Source of the DNA: Leptolyngbya sp. FACHB-321 | GTDB taxonomy: Bacteria; Cyanobacteriota; Cyanobacteriia; Leptolyngbyales; Leptolyngbyaceae | Direction: 5' to 3' | DNA: 64,000 nt | NCBI RefSeq assembly: GCF_014695975.1 | Contig: NZ_JACJPI010000058.1 | Location: 620,001-684,000, forward strand | Notes under the pieces: model-generated | What the model saw: the letters and a program-made list of their open reading frames with translations, nothing else | What the model was told of the DNA's origin: nothing | Databases searched by the model: none | Translations under genes and position numbers: made by a program | In this document: positions 8,377 to 16,764 of the stretch, piece by piece | Layout of the letters: every line of letters starts with the position of its first letter | Position numbering within the stretch: the stretch's first letter is position 1

Positions 8377-8712
8377 TCAACGATGGTCGAGAGTTGTTTG
8401 CTCAAGTTGCTTTGGAGAATGCTCCCAATAACTAGCGTCACTTGTGGCGATCGCCTCTAAATTCTCAAGGCGGTGTTGAAGCGCCTCTAACGTTTCGGAG
8501 GGCAATGAAGCATCATGCTGGCGATCGCGCAACTTTCTCAAAACAACGATCGTGCTAGTGACCGCACCGAACACAATTGTTGCTGGCAAGAAGAGTACCG
8601 CTCGATCGTGTCCCTGTCCCTTAAGCAAGAGAGAAATTAAGAACATTGCCGTTGCATAAGCCCAAATTCTAGAAATAATGGTGACGCGAACGTCTCGTTG
8701 AGTTGAAGTCAC
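8377..8712 (-). CDS. Small two-helix membrane protein
   Basis: 111 residues. The start is a GTG at 8712 with a strong AGGAGG six bases upstream that overlaps the end of the DUF6220 gene, so the two are translationally coupled. Two hydrophobic segments lie at about residues 15-32 and 40-58 (IWAYATAMFLISLLL; LFLPATIVFGAVTSTIVVL). A charged, helical tail follows (LPSETLEALQHRLENLEAI). It is the last gene of the PfpI-DUF6220 operon and a paralogue of the 7858-8100 product. I do not recognise a family with known function. The tail suggests a cytoplasmic partner-binding coil. Confidence 0.75.
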   Translation of the reverse strand: MTSTQRDVRVTIISRIWAYATAMFLISLLLKGQGHDRAVLFLPATIVFGAVTSTIVVLRKLRDRQHDASLPSETLEALQHRLENLEAIATSDASYWEHSPKQLEQTTLDHR

Positions 8713-8721
8713 AAGTTCCTC

Positions 8722-9150
8722 CTAAGCATTAGTCACAACATCTGACTTGTTAAACACCTCACGCGATAGACGATGTACAAGACTTGAAGAAACATAGAAT
8801 AAGGTGAAGCCACTTAGAGGATGAAGCACCTCTAAGTGAAGCGGGGTCTTGAGATGAATGCTGCAAAACTGGAGTCCAAGCAGCACGGGTAGACTGGCGG
8901 CGAGCGATCGAATTTTGTCCGAGAATGGAGCAACCAACGACCCTGCCAGCAAGATTAGCGCCAGCCCACTGTACCCTCGCACAAGCCATACATGAATATG
9001 CCACCAAGTTGGATCAGTGAAGTAGGCAACACCAACCGTTAACACCTGAGCAATCAAGCAAACGTTAAAGAGGATGGAAATTGCGTAAAAGCTAAGTTTC
9101 ATCCAGCTTGTAGTAGCAATATCGCGATTTGTTTCCAAATTTGTAGTCAT
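8722..9150 (-). CDS. DUF6220-like four-helix membrane protein
   Basis: 142 residues with four hydrophobic helices: about 18-45 (FYAISILFNVCLIAQVLTVG), 58-76, 84-98 and 108-126. The sequence QVLTVGVAYFTDPTWWHIHVWL is typical of DUF6220, small integral membrane proteins of unknown role often found near stress or redox enzymes. It begins 10 bases after the PfpI-family gene ends and is coupled to the next gene. Histidines in WWHIHVW and near CSIHLKTPLH could bind haem or metal, but that is speculation. Confidence 0.75.
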   Translation of the reverse strand: MTTNLETNRDIATTSWMKLSFYAISILFNVCLIAQVLTVGVAYFTDPTWWHIHVWLVRGYSGLALILLAGSLVAPFSDKIRSLAASLPVLLGLQFCSIHLKTPLHLEVLHPLSGFTLFYVSSSLVHRLSREVFNKSDVVTNA

Positions 9151-9160
9151 ATCAGCTTAC

Positions 9161-9826
9161 TTATTTTGCTAGTTCTAAAGTTGATATTCCCTGCACAAAT
9201 AACATTGCCTTAGCAACCAACTCAGCCCCCGCTTTTTCGGGTGAACCGACATCAAAGGGTGGGGCTGGATTGTACTCCATTAATAGCTGAATAATTTTGG
9301 CAACCTCCTCGCCACACAGGATGTTAGCGATCGTCAAACCAAAATCGATTCCTGCTGTCACACCTCCACCCGTAATACGATTGCGATCAACGACTACGCG
9401 ATCGATGCTAACCTCAACACCCAGCTTTGCAAGTTGTTCTCGTGCTGTCCAGTGAGTTGCTGCTCGATAGCCTTGTAGCAGCCCAGCTTTCGCCAGAAAC
9501 TCTGACCCGCCACACACAGAGGTAATAAACTTTGCTGTGCTGCCTTGTTTTCGGAAAAAATCAAGTGTTTCTGGATCATCTACTACTGCCGCCTGCCCTA
9601 AACCGCCACCAACACAGATAGCATCCAAAGGTGGGCAATTTTCAAAGGTGGTATCCGGCAAAATCACCATGCCATCATCGGTTTTGATCGGGTCTAAAGT
9701 CTTCCAGAGGCGATAAATCTGAACACCAGGAAGCGCACTAAAAACTTGATGTGGTCCCACCATATCTAGTGCTGTCATACCGGGATAAAAGACCATACCA
9801 ATAATGTGCTTTTGTGAGCCAGTCAT
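9161..9826 (-). CDS. DJ-1/PfpI family protein, isonitrile-hydratase-like
   Basis: 221 residues from the ATG at 9826, chosen because GGAG lies eight bases upstream; a longer frame reaches 9844. It has the DJ-1/PfpI glutamine-amidotransferase-like fold, with the nucleophile elbow FITSVCGGSEFLAKAGLL (C105) and YRAATHWTAREQL downstream. An acidic residue follows FYPGMTALDMVGP, as in bacterial isonitrile (cyclohexylisocyanide) hydratases. Such enzymes hydrate isonitriles to N-formamides, but close relatives act on glyoxals or have no known substrate. It is the first gene of a three-gene minus-strand operon, divergent from a LuxR-type regulator 99 bases away that probably controls it. Confidence 0.88.
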   Translation of the reverse strand: MTGSQKHIIGMVFYPGMTALDMVGPHQVFSALPGVQIYRLWKTLDPIKTDDGMVILPDTTFENCPPLDAICVGGGLGQAAVVDDPETLDFFRKQGSTAKFITSVCGGSEFLAKAGLLQGYRAATHWTAREQLAKLGVEVSIDRVVVDRNRITGGGVTAGIDFGLTIANILCGEEVAKIIQLLMEYNPAPPFDVGSPEKAGAELVAKAMLFVQGISTLELAK

Positions 9827-9925
9827 AATCCATCTCCTTTGCAACGGCGCTTAAATCTGTTCTTATACTAGGAGTGGCAACTGACCGCGCCTAGTCCTCG
9901 ATCGAGTACTCTTTTTGGCACCACG

Positions 9926-10675
9926 ATGCTTTCATTGCAACTTTTATTTGAAAAAATCAATCAGCTAAAAGACGAACAAGATCTGCGAACAGACATTGCA
10001 CCTAAGCTTGGCGAGTATTTTGCAGCCACGCGATCGGCAATCTTCTTTTTCGACCAAATCGTAGCTGATAAAAGACTTCAAAAAGCCCTACAAGTTGCGT
10101 TATCGATCGAACATAATCCTGTTGCACGTTACTTAGCGGAGCGCCATACGCCTGTTCATGAAGGCTTAGTAACATCACCCAAAGCGTGGGCGCTGATTTG
10201 CCCTCGTCCCGATCATTGGCATGTGATGGCAGGACCGATCGTCAGCCACGGTCAATTAGTTGGTACAGTCGGCTGCACGCGCGAAAAATCAATGCCTGCC
10301 TTTGATACACAAAACCTGGCTGATTTAAGTGGAATTTGTTTGCACTTGTCTGTTTGGGCTGCTACAGTGCGTTCGCAAGCCGTTTATATTGACGAAGCTC
10401 GCCCAGACGAAGGGAAGTCACAACGCCAGACCTTGAGAAGCGATTCTCTTTCAGAAGGGCTATGCCAACGTTTAACGTCTCGTGAATTGCAAATTGCCGC
10501 ATTAGTTGGTTTGGGGCGAACAAATGCAGAAATTGGCAAGGAACTTTGGATCACTGAGAATTCTGTCAAACAAGCTTTGAAGCGAATGTTCCGTAAGCTT
10601 GAGGTTTCATCTCGTGCAGAAATGGTTGCACAACTTGGAGCAGGGATTACATTCGCGCCAAAAACTACAGTTTGA
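9926..10675 (+). CDS. GAF-like sensor with LuxR-type DNA-binding domain
   Basis: 249 residues. Residues 1-150 resemble a GAF-type ligand domain (an IAPKLGEYFAATRSAIFFF start and AGPIVSHGQLVGTVGCTRE near the end). Residues about 178-240 are a LuxR/GerE helix-turn-helix (LTSRELQIAALVGLGRTNAEIG, ITENSVKQALKRMFRKLEV). No receiver phosphorylation site is present, so it should respond to a bound ligand rather than phosphorylation. Divergent placement beside the PfpI-DUF6220 operon suggests it is that operon's regulator. Confidence 0.88.
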   Translation: MLSLQLLFEKINQLKDEQDLRTDIAPKLGEYFAATRSAIFFFDQIVADKRLQKALQVALSIEHNPVARYLAERHTPVHEGLVTSPKAWALICPRPDHWHVMAGPIVSHGQLVGTVGCTREKSMPAFDTQNLADLSGICLHLSVWAATVRSQAVYIDEARPDEGKSQRQTLRSDSLSEGLCQRLTSRELQIAALVGLGRTNAEIGKELWITENSVKQALKRMFRKLEVSSRAEMVAQLGAGITFAPKTTV

Positions 10676-10842
10676 ACTTTAGGAAGCTTAGGACACTAAC
10701 ATACTTGATGTACCCAGTTATCGCTTACCTACTCCTTCAGCAACGTAAGAGGTGTTAAACGCTGCATAAGCTCTGGTCTAGAACTGCATACCAAAGAATA
10801 GCGCGATCGATTGCTTCCCACATTTTGCTGTCAACTAATGAC

Positions 10843-10886
10843 AAACGGCTTACAGACTTTAGAACAATGTCGTCTGCAAGCCGTTT
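10843..10886. terminator. Bidirectional terminator hairpin between convergent genes
   Basis: The arms 10843-10857 (AAACGGCTTACAGAC) and 10872-10886 (GTCTGCAAGCCGTTT) pair over 15 positions with one A/C mismatch and a 14-base loop. AATTAAAT follows on the plus side. The hairpin sits between the 3' ends of the LuxR-type gene and dapL, where a shared terminator is expected. Confidence 0.7.
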
Positions 10887-10964
10887 AATTAAATACGTAC
10901 GATAAATGCTGCCACGGTTGTTTCAATTTGCAGCCCTTCCATTAGCAATGGATGCTTAACAGTT

Positions 10965-12200
10965 TTACTGCTTAAACGCAGTCGTAATTCGCTTCATTGC
11001 CTCTTCCACATTCTCACGACTGTTGAATGCTGAAAGGCGGAAGTAGCCTTCACCCGCCGCGCCGAAGCCCGAACCAGGCGTGCCTACTACATTGCAAGTG
11101 TGCAGCAGCTTGTCAAAAAAGTCCCAACTGGAAAGACCATTGGGCGTTTGCAGCCAAACATAGGGCGCATTTACGCCACCATAGACAGTGATTCCTGCCG
11201 CAGTCAGTTGTTCGCGGATAATGGCAGCGTTCTCCATATAGAAGTTGACCAGCGACTTGATTTGCGCCTGTCCTGCTTCTGTATAAACGGCTTCGGCTCC
11301 ACGTTGGACGATGTAGGATACACCGTTGAACTTGGTGGATTGACGACGGTTCCAGAGTTTCCACAGTTCCACATCCGAGCCATCGGCGGCTTTGGCAGTG
11401 AGTGCTTTGGGCACAACGGTCAACGCGCAACGAGTACCTGTGAAGCCTGCATTTTTGGAGAACGATCGAAATTCGATCGCGCATTCCCGTGCTCCTTCAA
11501 TTTCATAAATAGAGTGGGGAATCGTTGGGTCAGTGATGAAAGCTTCGTAGGCAGCATCAAAAAAGATGATGGAACCATGCGATCGCGCATAGTTCACCCA
11601 CGCTTGTAAATGCTCTTTGCTGGCAGTCGCGCCTGTCGGATTGTTGGGGAAACAAAGGTAAATGAGATCTACTTTCTGTGTCGGAATCTCAGCAGTGAAA
11701 TGGTTTGCGGCAGTAATTGGCAGATACACCAAACCACCGTATTCACCCTTCTCATTTGCCTCGCCCGTATGCCCTGCCATCACGTTCGTATCCACATACA
11801 CGGGATAAACGGGATCAGTCACAGCAATGCTGTTGTTGTTGCCGAAGATGTCGAGAATGTTGCCGCAGTCGCACTTGGAACCATCGGAGATAAAGATCTC
11901 GGCTGCGTCGATGTCACAGCCGCGTGACTGAAAATCGTGTGCTGCAATCTTTTCGCGTAACCAGGCATAGCCCTGCTCTGGACCGTAGCCTTTGAAGTTG
12001 GCACGATCGCCCATTTCTCCAACCGCCTGAATCATGGCAGTACGACAGGCTTCTGGCAGTGGTTCGGTGACATCGCCAATACCCAGTCGAATCACCTTCG
12101 CGTTTGGGTTCGCCTCTGCAAAGGCTGTCACCCGTCGCGCAATTTCGGGAAACAGATAGCCCGCTTTAAGTTTGAGATAGTTGTCGTTGATGGTTGCCAT
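10965..12200 (-). CDS. dapL: LL-diaminopimelate aminotransferase
   Basis: 411 residues from the ATG at 12200 ([20 protein letters not shown]), exactly the usual DapL length; an upstream in-frame start adds four residues. A PLP-dependent class I/II aminotransferase, it converts tetrahydrodipicolinate to LL-diaminopimelate in one step of lysine and peptidoglycan synthesis, the plant/cyanobacterial route. Visible signatures are [13 protein letters not shown] near the N-terminus, CFPNNPTGA, the PLP-lysine motif [15 protein letters not shown], and YVWLQTPNG. It is transcribed alone and convergent with the LuxR-type gene. Confidence 0.97.
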   Translation of the reverse strand: MATINDNYLKLKAGYLFPEIARRVTAFAEANPNAKVIRLGIGDVTEPLPEACRTAMIQAVGEMGDRANFKGYGPEQGYAWLREKIAAHDFQSRGCDIDAAEIFISDGSKCDCGNILDIFGNNNSIAVTDPVYPVYVDTNVMAGHTGEANEKGEYGGLVYLPITAANHFTAEIPTQKVDLIYLCFPNNPTGATASKEHLQAWVNYARSHGSIIFFDAAYEAFITDPTIPHSIYEIEGARECAIEFRSFSKNAGFTGTRCALTVVPKALTAKAADGSDVELWKLWNRRQSTKFNGVSYIVQRGAEAVYTEAGQAQIKSLVNFYMENAAIIREQLTAAGITVYGGVNAPYVWLQTPNGLSSWDFFDKLLHTCNVVGTPGSGFGAAGEGYFRLSAFNSRENVEEAMKRITTAFKQ

Positions 12201-12394
12201 GTTCGATCGCAATGAACGCCTTAAAACAGTAAAGCAGAGTGGGGAGAGAGTTCAAGCAATTCAGACGCTTCTACGTAGTAAAACGGCTCTAGCCCAATCT
12301 GCTTCATCGGCTGGGAAAGAATGAACCCTGTACCTTCTGATACTCCTAAAGCGCTCTAGTCTTGTTAGCGTTAGCCAGTTGTAAGCAAGGTGTG

Positions 12395-13216
12395 ATGATG
12401 GGGGTGATGGTTGGCTCAGTAGAAACGCTCTGGCGGTATCCTGTGAAATCAATGCTGGGAGAGGAACTGGAGGCTTCAGAGATCACTGAGCAGGGGCTAT
12501 TGGGCGATCGCGCCTACGCACTGCTAGATGTGCAAAGCGGTAGGGTTGCCAGCGCTAAGAACCCCAAAAAGTGGGCGAAGCTGCTCGAATTTCAGGCAGC
12601 GTACACAACAACTCCCGTGCGAGAAGCAATTCCTCCAGTAAACGTATCCCTACCGGATGGTCGTTCTCTAATCAGTGAGGCGATCGAAACTAACAGCATT
12701 CTCTCTGGGCTGCTTGGTCGCGAGGTACGGCTACTCTCATCTGCACCAAAAACCGCTAGCCTAGACCAGTATTGGCCTAACGTGGAAGGAACAGCTTACC
12801 AGGAAACAATCACAGAACTAGTGCTGCCTCCTAATACGTTCTTTGATTCTTGCTTTGTTCATGCCCTAACGACGGCAACTTTGGCAAAACTTCAGGCACT
12901 TTACCCAGACGGACAGTTTGAGCCATGCCGCTTTCGACCTAACATTCTGATTAAACCTGTAGCGGATGAGGCAGCGTTTGTGGAAAATGCCTGGGTTGGT
13001 AGTGTACTGGCGATCGGCAATGAAGTACGTCTCAGCATCGATACCGCCTGTCCTCGCTGCGTTGTCACCACGCTGGCTCAATCCGGTTTACCAAACGATC
13101 TGCATATCCTACGCGCAACCGCTCAACACAACAACGTCATTGCCGGTATCCGTGCCTCAGTTTTGCAGAACGGCACCATCCGCCGCAACGATTCAATTTG
13201 GCTAGAATCACAATAA
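12395..13216 (+). CDS. MOSC domain protein
   Basis: 273 residues from the ATG at 12395 (AAGG six bases upstream); the frame is open to 12362. The N-terminal MOSC beta-barrel (VETLWRYPVKSMLGEEL) and GDRAYALLD lead into a MOSC domain with FRPNILIKP and the signature DTACPRCVVTTL containing the conserved cysteine. MOSC proteins, as in the C-terminus of Mo-cofactor sulfurase and mARC/YcbX, bind molybdenum cofactor and carry a persulfide or act as N-hydroxylated-base reductases. No redox partner domain is fused here. Substrate unknown. Confidence 0.9.
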   Translation: MMGVMVGSVETLWRYPVKSMLGEELEASEITEQGLLGDRAYALLDVQSGRVASAKNPKKWAKLLEFQAAYTTTPVREAIPPVNVSLPDGRSLISEAIETNSILSGLLGREVRLLSSAPKTASLDQYWPNVEGTAYQETITELVLPPNTFFDSCFVHALTTATLAKLQALYPDGQFEPCRFRPNILIKPVADEAAFVENAWVGSVLAIGNEVRLSIDTACPRCVVTTLAQSGLPNDLHILRATAQHNNVIAGIRASVLQNGTIRRNDSIWLESQ

Positions 13217-13262
13217 AAGTGCTGTTACACAGTCCAAACTTAAATACTTCCCACTATTTAAG

Positions 13263-13412
13263 TCCGATCGCAAAGACGACAAGCTTTTAGAATTGGCATT
13301 GAATGGTCAAGCACAGTAGATCATCACTGGTGACAGAGATTTGCTTGTACTGCATCCATTTCGTACTGTGGCGGTAATAACAGTCGATGAATTCTTGAGA
13401 CAGCATCTATAA
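13263..13412 (+). pseudogene. Remnant of a PIN-domain toxin gene
   Basis: Translation gives SDRKDDKLLELALNGQAQ, an in-frame TAG at 13317-13319, then IITGDRDLLVLHPF and TVAVITVDEFLRQHL before a TAA. This is the C-terminal third of a VapC-like PIN-family toxin (pattern DPKDnKfLeLA ... ITGDrDLL.l.PFr ... iltp.eFL). The N-terminal part and any antitoxin are absent. The end overlaps the convergent phasin-like gene by six bases. Confidence 0.8.
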
Positions 13413-13769
13413 GCCCCGATCGCGCTCTAAATCGTGAATGACTTTCTCGTAAATCCACATTAAGGAACGATCAGGATAGGTATCTTGTGCTTGTTCAACC
13501 AAGTGTGTTGCCAGCGTTTCATTACCGTTGAGCAACATTACCAGTCGGCGACGTAAGGGTGCAACCTGCCAATCAGTCACATCAGACGACTGCTGGGTTT
13601 GTGTCATCACCTGTTCGCCTCGTGCAATCAGTTCATCTACCGTTTGCTGCACTTCGACCTGTAGCGCTGAGACGCTCTCATCCAGATGCTCGATTTTCTC
13701 GATCGTATACGCTACTAACCCTGCCCCAAAATAAAGGGTTTTCTGAAACAAATCGTTCAAGCTATCCAT
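13407..13769 (-). CDS. Phasin-like coiled-coil protein
   Basis: About 120 residues from the ATG at 13769 (MDSLNDLFQKTLYFGAGLVA); eight more residues are possible upstream. The N-terminal amphipathic helix followed by heptads (EHLDESVSALQVEVQQTVDE) resembles phasins and polyhydroxyalkanoate-granule regulators such as PhaF/PhaI. The C-terminal 45 residues (LRRRLVMLLNGNETLATHLV, then an acidic/arginine end) are not phasin-like. No polyhydroxyalkanoate synthesis gene is nearby, so granule association is only suggested by pattern. Confidence 0.7.
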   Translation of the reverse strand: MDSLNDLFQKTLYFGAGLVAYTIEKIEHLDESVSALQVEVQQTVDELIARGEQVMTQTQQSSDVTDWQVAPLRRRLVMLLNGNETLATHLVEQAQDTYPDRSLMWIYEKVIHDLERDRGL

Positions 13770-13882
13770 AACTGCCGGTTCGCTGAATTGCAACCCTCTT
13801 ATTCTGCCTTCAACTCATAGCCGCGTCATCCCCTGTAGAGAGACAAAACAGCGCCTTTCGACAGGGGACAGGACGATCGACA

Positions 13883-15265
13883 CTATTTGCCAATCAAGCT
13901 AGACAGAAGTTGTTGCCAAAAGGGACGCACATCTGCCCGTATCTGCGGCAGCTTTTTACGAATGTCTTGAATGTTCCATCCAGTCAGACGCGCTAGATTT
14001 TGCGCCTGTTGTTCAAACTGCCGGGGAAGCGATCGACGATACTGATACGCTGCCTGACATTTCGGCTCGCCTGTAAAGGCATGACGTAACACATAGCGAC
14101 CCTGGAAAAGGTTGCGGTTGCCCGTTTCTTGAAAGACCAGATCCTCCGGGAATTTGTCGCGGGTGTAGCGAACGTGCAGGCGAGTAATGAAAACGCTGGA
14201 TGAGGGAAAGCGACCTGGACGGAATCCGCCTGATGACTGGGGCATTGCATCGCTATCTGGATTGTCAAGCCAAAAGACACCTGCCTGCTTTAGTTCAGCT
14301 TGCGACAACGGTTCTGCCGAACAGGGGTCACAGTTTGACATATCCCAGGCATATTCCATAAAGGCAACTTTGCGGTCTTCGCGATCGTATGCCGTCTGAA
14401 ACATTGCCCTGTAAAAATCGCTAAACTCATTTTTGACAAACACCGGAATCTCCGTTTCAGATGGCACTTTAACCGTGCGATAGTTGGTCACTTCTGTTTG
14501 CCCTTGTGGAGACAACACGTAGATTAATAAATCCTGCGCTGCATTCGCATTGATCATCCCCAACCGAATCGGCAACATAAAGCGTGGCGACTCGTAGGCA
14601 ATTTGGAGTGGACGCAGCGATTGATAGCCCGTTTTGTCGTACTCACTCAGATTGACCTTCGCTACAAAAAACTTCAGCTTTTGCCGAATGTACGGCTTTA
14701 GCAGTTGATTTGCGCCTCTCGGAATTTTGTAGCCGTTTTGGGTCAGCCAGGTTTGCAGTCCATCCGATTCCTTTGCGCTTAAAAGCAAAATGTCATACTC
14801 GCCCACGGTGTAGCGCGCTTCTACAGTGACCCCCAGTGAGTCTTGGCGTACTCTGTTCGACTCTTGAGCCGCACTTGGTGCTGCTGCAGCGCGAGGTGGC
14901 ATTGCCCGATCGTACATACCTTGCTCACACGGATCTTCGTCAAAGTACTCTACTAACCGTGGCGCGCTGAAGGCATCCAACCGCTCAATAATTTTGGGGT
15001 CAGCCACCTTGATCTGATCCTTCCGCAGCACCACAGGGACAGGCACGACGATCGCAAAATCTTTTACCTCGCCCTGATAGTCATTTGCCATCGTCAGCAC
15101 AGTACGCTTACCCGCACGCGCGATCGCCACCTGCGATGCCTGGTTATACAACTTAGTATCCGCTTTGGCTACATAAAAGCCGCAAAATGCCCATGCTTCA
15201 GGAGCCACTACCAGGCAAACAAGGCAGGTGAGAAACAAAGTAATGAGAATACGAAAGGGTTTCAT
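13883..15265 (-). CDS. DUF2330 secreted or membrane-anchored protein
   Basis: 460 residues from the ATG at 15265, chosen because it gives a normal signal peptide (MKPFRILITLFLTCLVCLVV then EAWAF-C). After the signal come CGFYVAKADTKLYNQASQVA and DFAIVVPVPVVLRKDQI, the characteristic DUF2330 start. A disordered proline/alanine patch lies at about 130-145. Function unknown; the family occurs in cyanobacteria and actinobacteria, often beside a membrane protein of the NqrB/RnfD type, as here, 118 bases away on the same strand. Confidence 0.88.
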   Translation of the reverse strand: MKPFRILITLFLTCLVCLVVAPEAWAFCGFYVAKADTKLYNQASQVAIARAGKRTVLTMANDYQGEVKDFAIVVPVPVVLRKDQIKVADPKIIERLDAFSAPRLVEYFDEDPCEQGMYDRAMPPRAAAAPSAAQESNRVRQDSLGVTVEARYTVGEYDILLLSAKESDGLQTWLTQNGYKIPRGANQLLKPYIRQKLKFFVAKVNLSEYDKTGYQSLRPLQIAYESPRFMLPIRLGMINANAAQDLLIYVLSPQGQTEVTNYRTVKVPSETEIPVFVKNEFSDFYRAMFQTAYDREDRKVAFMEYAWDMSNCDPCSAEPLSQAELKQAGVFWLDNPDSDAMPQSSGGFRPGRFPSSSVFITRLHVRYTRDKFPEDLVFQETGNRNLFQGRYVLRHAFTGEPKCQAAYQYRRSLPRQFEQQAQNLARLTGWNIQDIRKKLPQIRADVRPFWQQLLSSLIGK

Positions 15266-15383
15266 GATCGTAGTTTTGAGTTGTTGGAAAGGAGTCAAGA
15301 GAGTTTTGAGTTCTGCGTTCTAGCTTCTGTGTACGAAGCACTAGCTGATGGTTGATACTGATAGCTGCCCAGGTTTACAAGCT

Positions 15384-16352
15384 TTAAGTGACAAGTGCCG
15401 TCATTTCTCGCTCCTCTGCTTCCCTTGCTTCCCCTGCTCCATCGCTCCAGACAAAGCGATCGCCTGGAAAAACAGCATCAATCAGAATGCTTAACGGTGC
15501 CAATGCAAAGAGTGCCCAGAAGACAGCAGTGGAAAGGAACAGGTAATTGCGGAGAAAAAAGGTGAGAAGGGCGATCGCCACTGCCCAAAGTAACCGTCCG
15601 ATCCGAGCATTGGGAATCGTGCGCGGGTCAGTGATCATAAAAAGGGAAAACATTAGCAACGAGCCACTCATTAAGCGATGTGCCCACACATCCCACGTCC
15701 AGCCCAGCAAAACATTGCGTATTGCCTCAAGGACGGCATAGCTACCTAAAAACGCTACCGTCGTATCCCAGCGTCCGACTCGCCGGAGCACCAAACCACC
15801 ACAGCTCAAAAACAGTAGTGCATACCAACCTTCTTCACCCCACTGCCCTGGCGATACCCAGGCATCTGGTGTCAGCATGAGTGCTGCCACAATGCCAAAG
15901 TTGCCAGGATTAAAAATATGTTTGCCTTGCACCCGAATGAGAAACTTGCTGCCGATCGCCGCCACACATGCCAAAACCATCGTGCTGTAGTGATCAGCGC
16001 GCACGAGAATGCTCAGTCCCAGCGAGGTGACAAGCGCACTGGGGAGAGAGGAAAGGAAGGAGGGATGAAGGCTGAAGGCTAAAGGATAAAGGCTAAAAGC
16101 TTTGAATTTTCCCCACCCCCTACTTTCCCCTCCTTGCTCCACCTCCTGCCCTCCGCCTTCTGCCTCCTGCCTCCTGCCTTTTACCCCCTGACCACTGACC
16201 GCTACCATCACCCATTGCGTAAGCACACAGGTTGCGATCGCCACAGCAATCATGCCCGGCTGCAACGTCCAATCGCGTGTGCCCAGCCCAATCATCAAAA
16301 AGAGCGCCAGGAAAAGAATTTGATACGTGCGGGCATCATGCCATAACAACAT
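15384..16352 (-). CDS. NqrB/RnfD-like (UnbU-type) membrane protein
   Basis: 322 residues, mostly hydrophobic, with about eight to ten membrane helices. The block containing KHIFNPGNFGIVAALML and SGSLLMFSLFMITDPRTIPN is the signature of the NqrB/RnfD/UnbU superfamily, membrane subunits that carry flavin and act in ion-coupled or other electron transfer. The remaining Nqr/Rnf subunits are not in the window. The DUF2330 gene is its probable partner. A hydrophilic stretch of about 50 residues (GQGVKGRRQEAEGGG onward) interrupts the N-terminal helices and is encoded by an intergenic-type repeat. Confidence 0.85.
   Translation of the reverse strand: MLLWHDARTYQILFLALFLMIGLGTRDWTLQPGMIAVAIATCVLTQWVMVAVSGQGVKGRRQEAEGGGQEVEQGGESRGWGKFKAFSLYPLAFSLHPSFLSSLPSALVTSLGLSILVRADHYSTMVLACVAAIGSKFLIRVQGKHIFNPGNFGIVAALMLTPDAWVSPGQWGEEGWYALLFLSCGGLVLRRVGRWDTTVAFLGSYAVLEAIRNVLLGWTWDVWAHRLMSGSLLMFSLFMITDPRTIPNARIGRLLWAVAIALLTFFLRNYLFLSTAVFWALFALAPLSILIDAVFPGDRFVWSDGAGEAREAEEREMTALVT
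16040..16200. repeat. Purine/pyrimidine low-complexity repeat inside NqrB/RnfD-like gene
   Basis: The left part is purine-rich (GGAGGGATGAAGGCTGAAGG, GGATAAAGGCTAAAAGC). The right part is pyrimidine-rich (TGCCCTCCGCCTTCTGCC and TCCTGCC units). The two halves could pair as an imperfect hairpin. The same vocabulary occurs between genes at 34905-35040 and 37600-37778. Here no stop codon interrupts it and the gene reads through. Confidence 0.7.
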
Positions 16353-16764
16353 CGGCAGCCTTTGATAAAGAATGTTGGATGGCTGCTATTATGCCTTTAC
16401 TGAAATGAAAACCTCGAATCGTTACAAATTGAGTAACCACTAAACCTAACCAGCAAGCCCCACTACTGAACCAAAAGCGCCGACCAAACCTTACGCTCTG
16501 CACGCAATCTGTCAGAGCAGCCCTGTGTTAGCAACGTCAAGCCTTCTGTCTTGGGTAAACTGTTACGGCTCTCAAGGCAATGCCAACGGACTGTATAAGC
16601 CAACGAACCATAAAGAACCCCTTTCTGCCCCTGTTGCAAATGGCTCGGTTTACAAAAGCTTTAAGTAAATCATTAAGTAATTTATGAGGTAGAGGGTTTA
16701 AACTGTTTTTCTGCCACCCTCTTTGGGCATATTAGGCACAAGAAACCATTGAGACACTGAACTT
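16353..16764. other. 412-base divergent intergenic region
   Basis: Spacer between the NqrB/RnfD-like gene (minus) and the TPR gene (plus); it should contain both promoters. I see no RNA gene, repeat or coding frame in it. The TPR gene's start is preceded by GAGACACTGAACTT, without a clear Shine-Dalgarno sequence. Confidence 0.4.
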
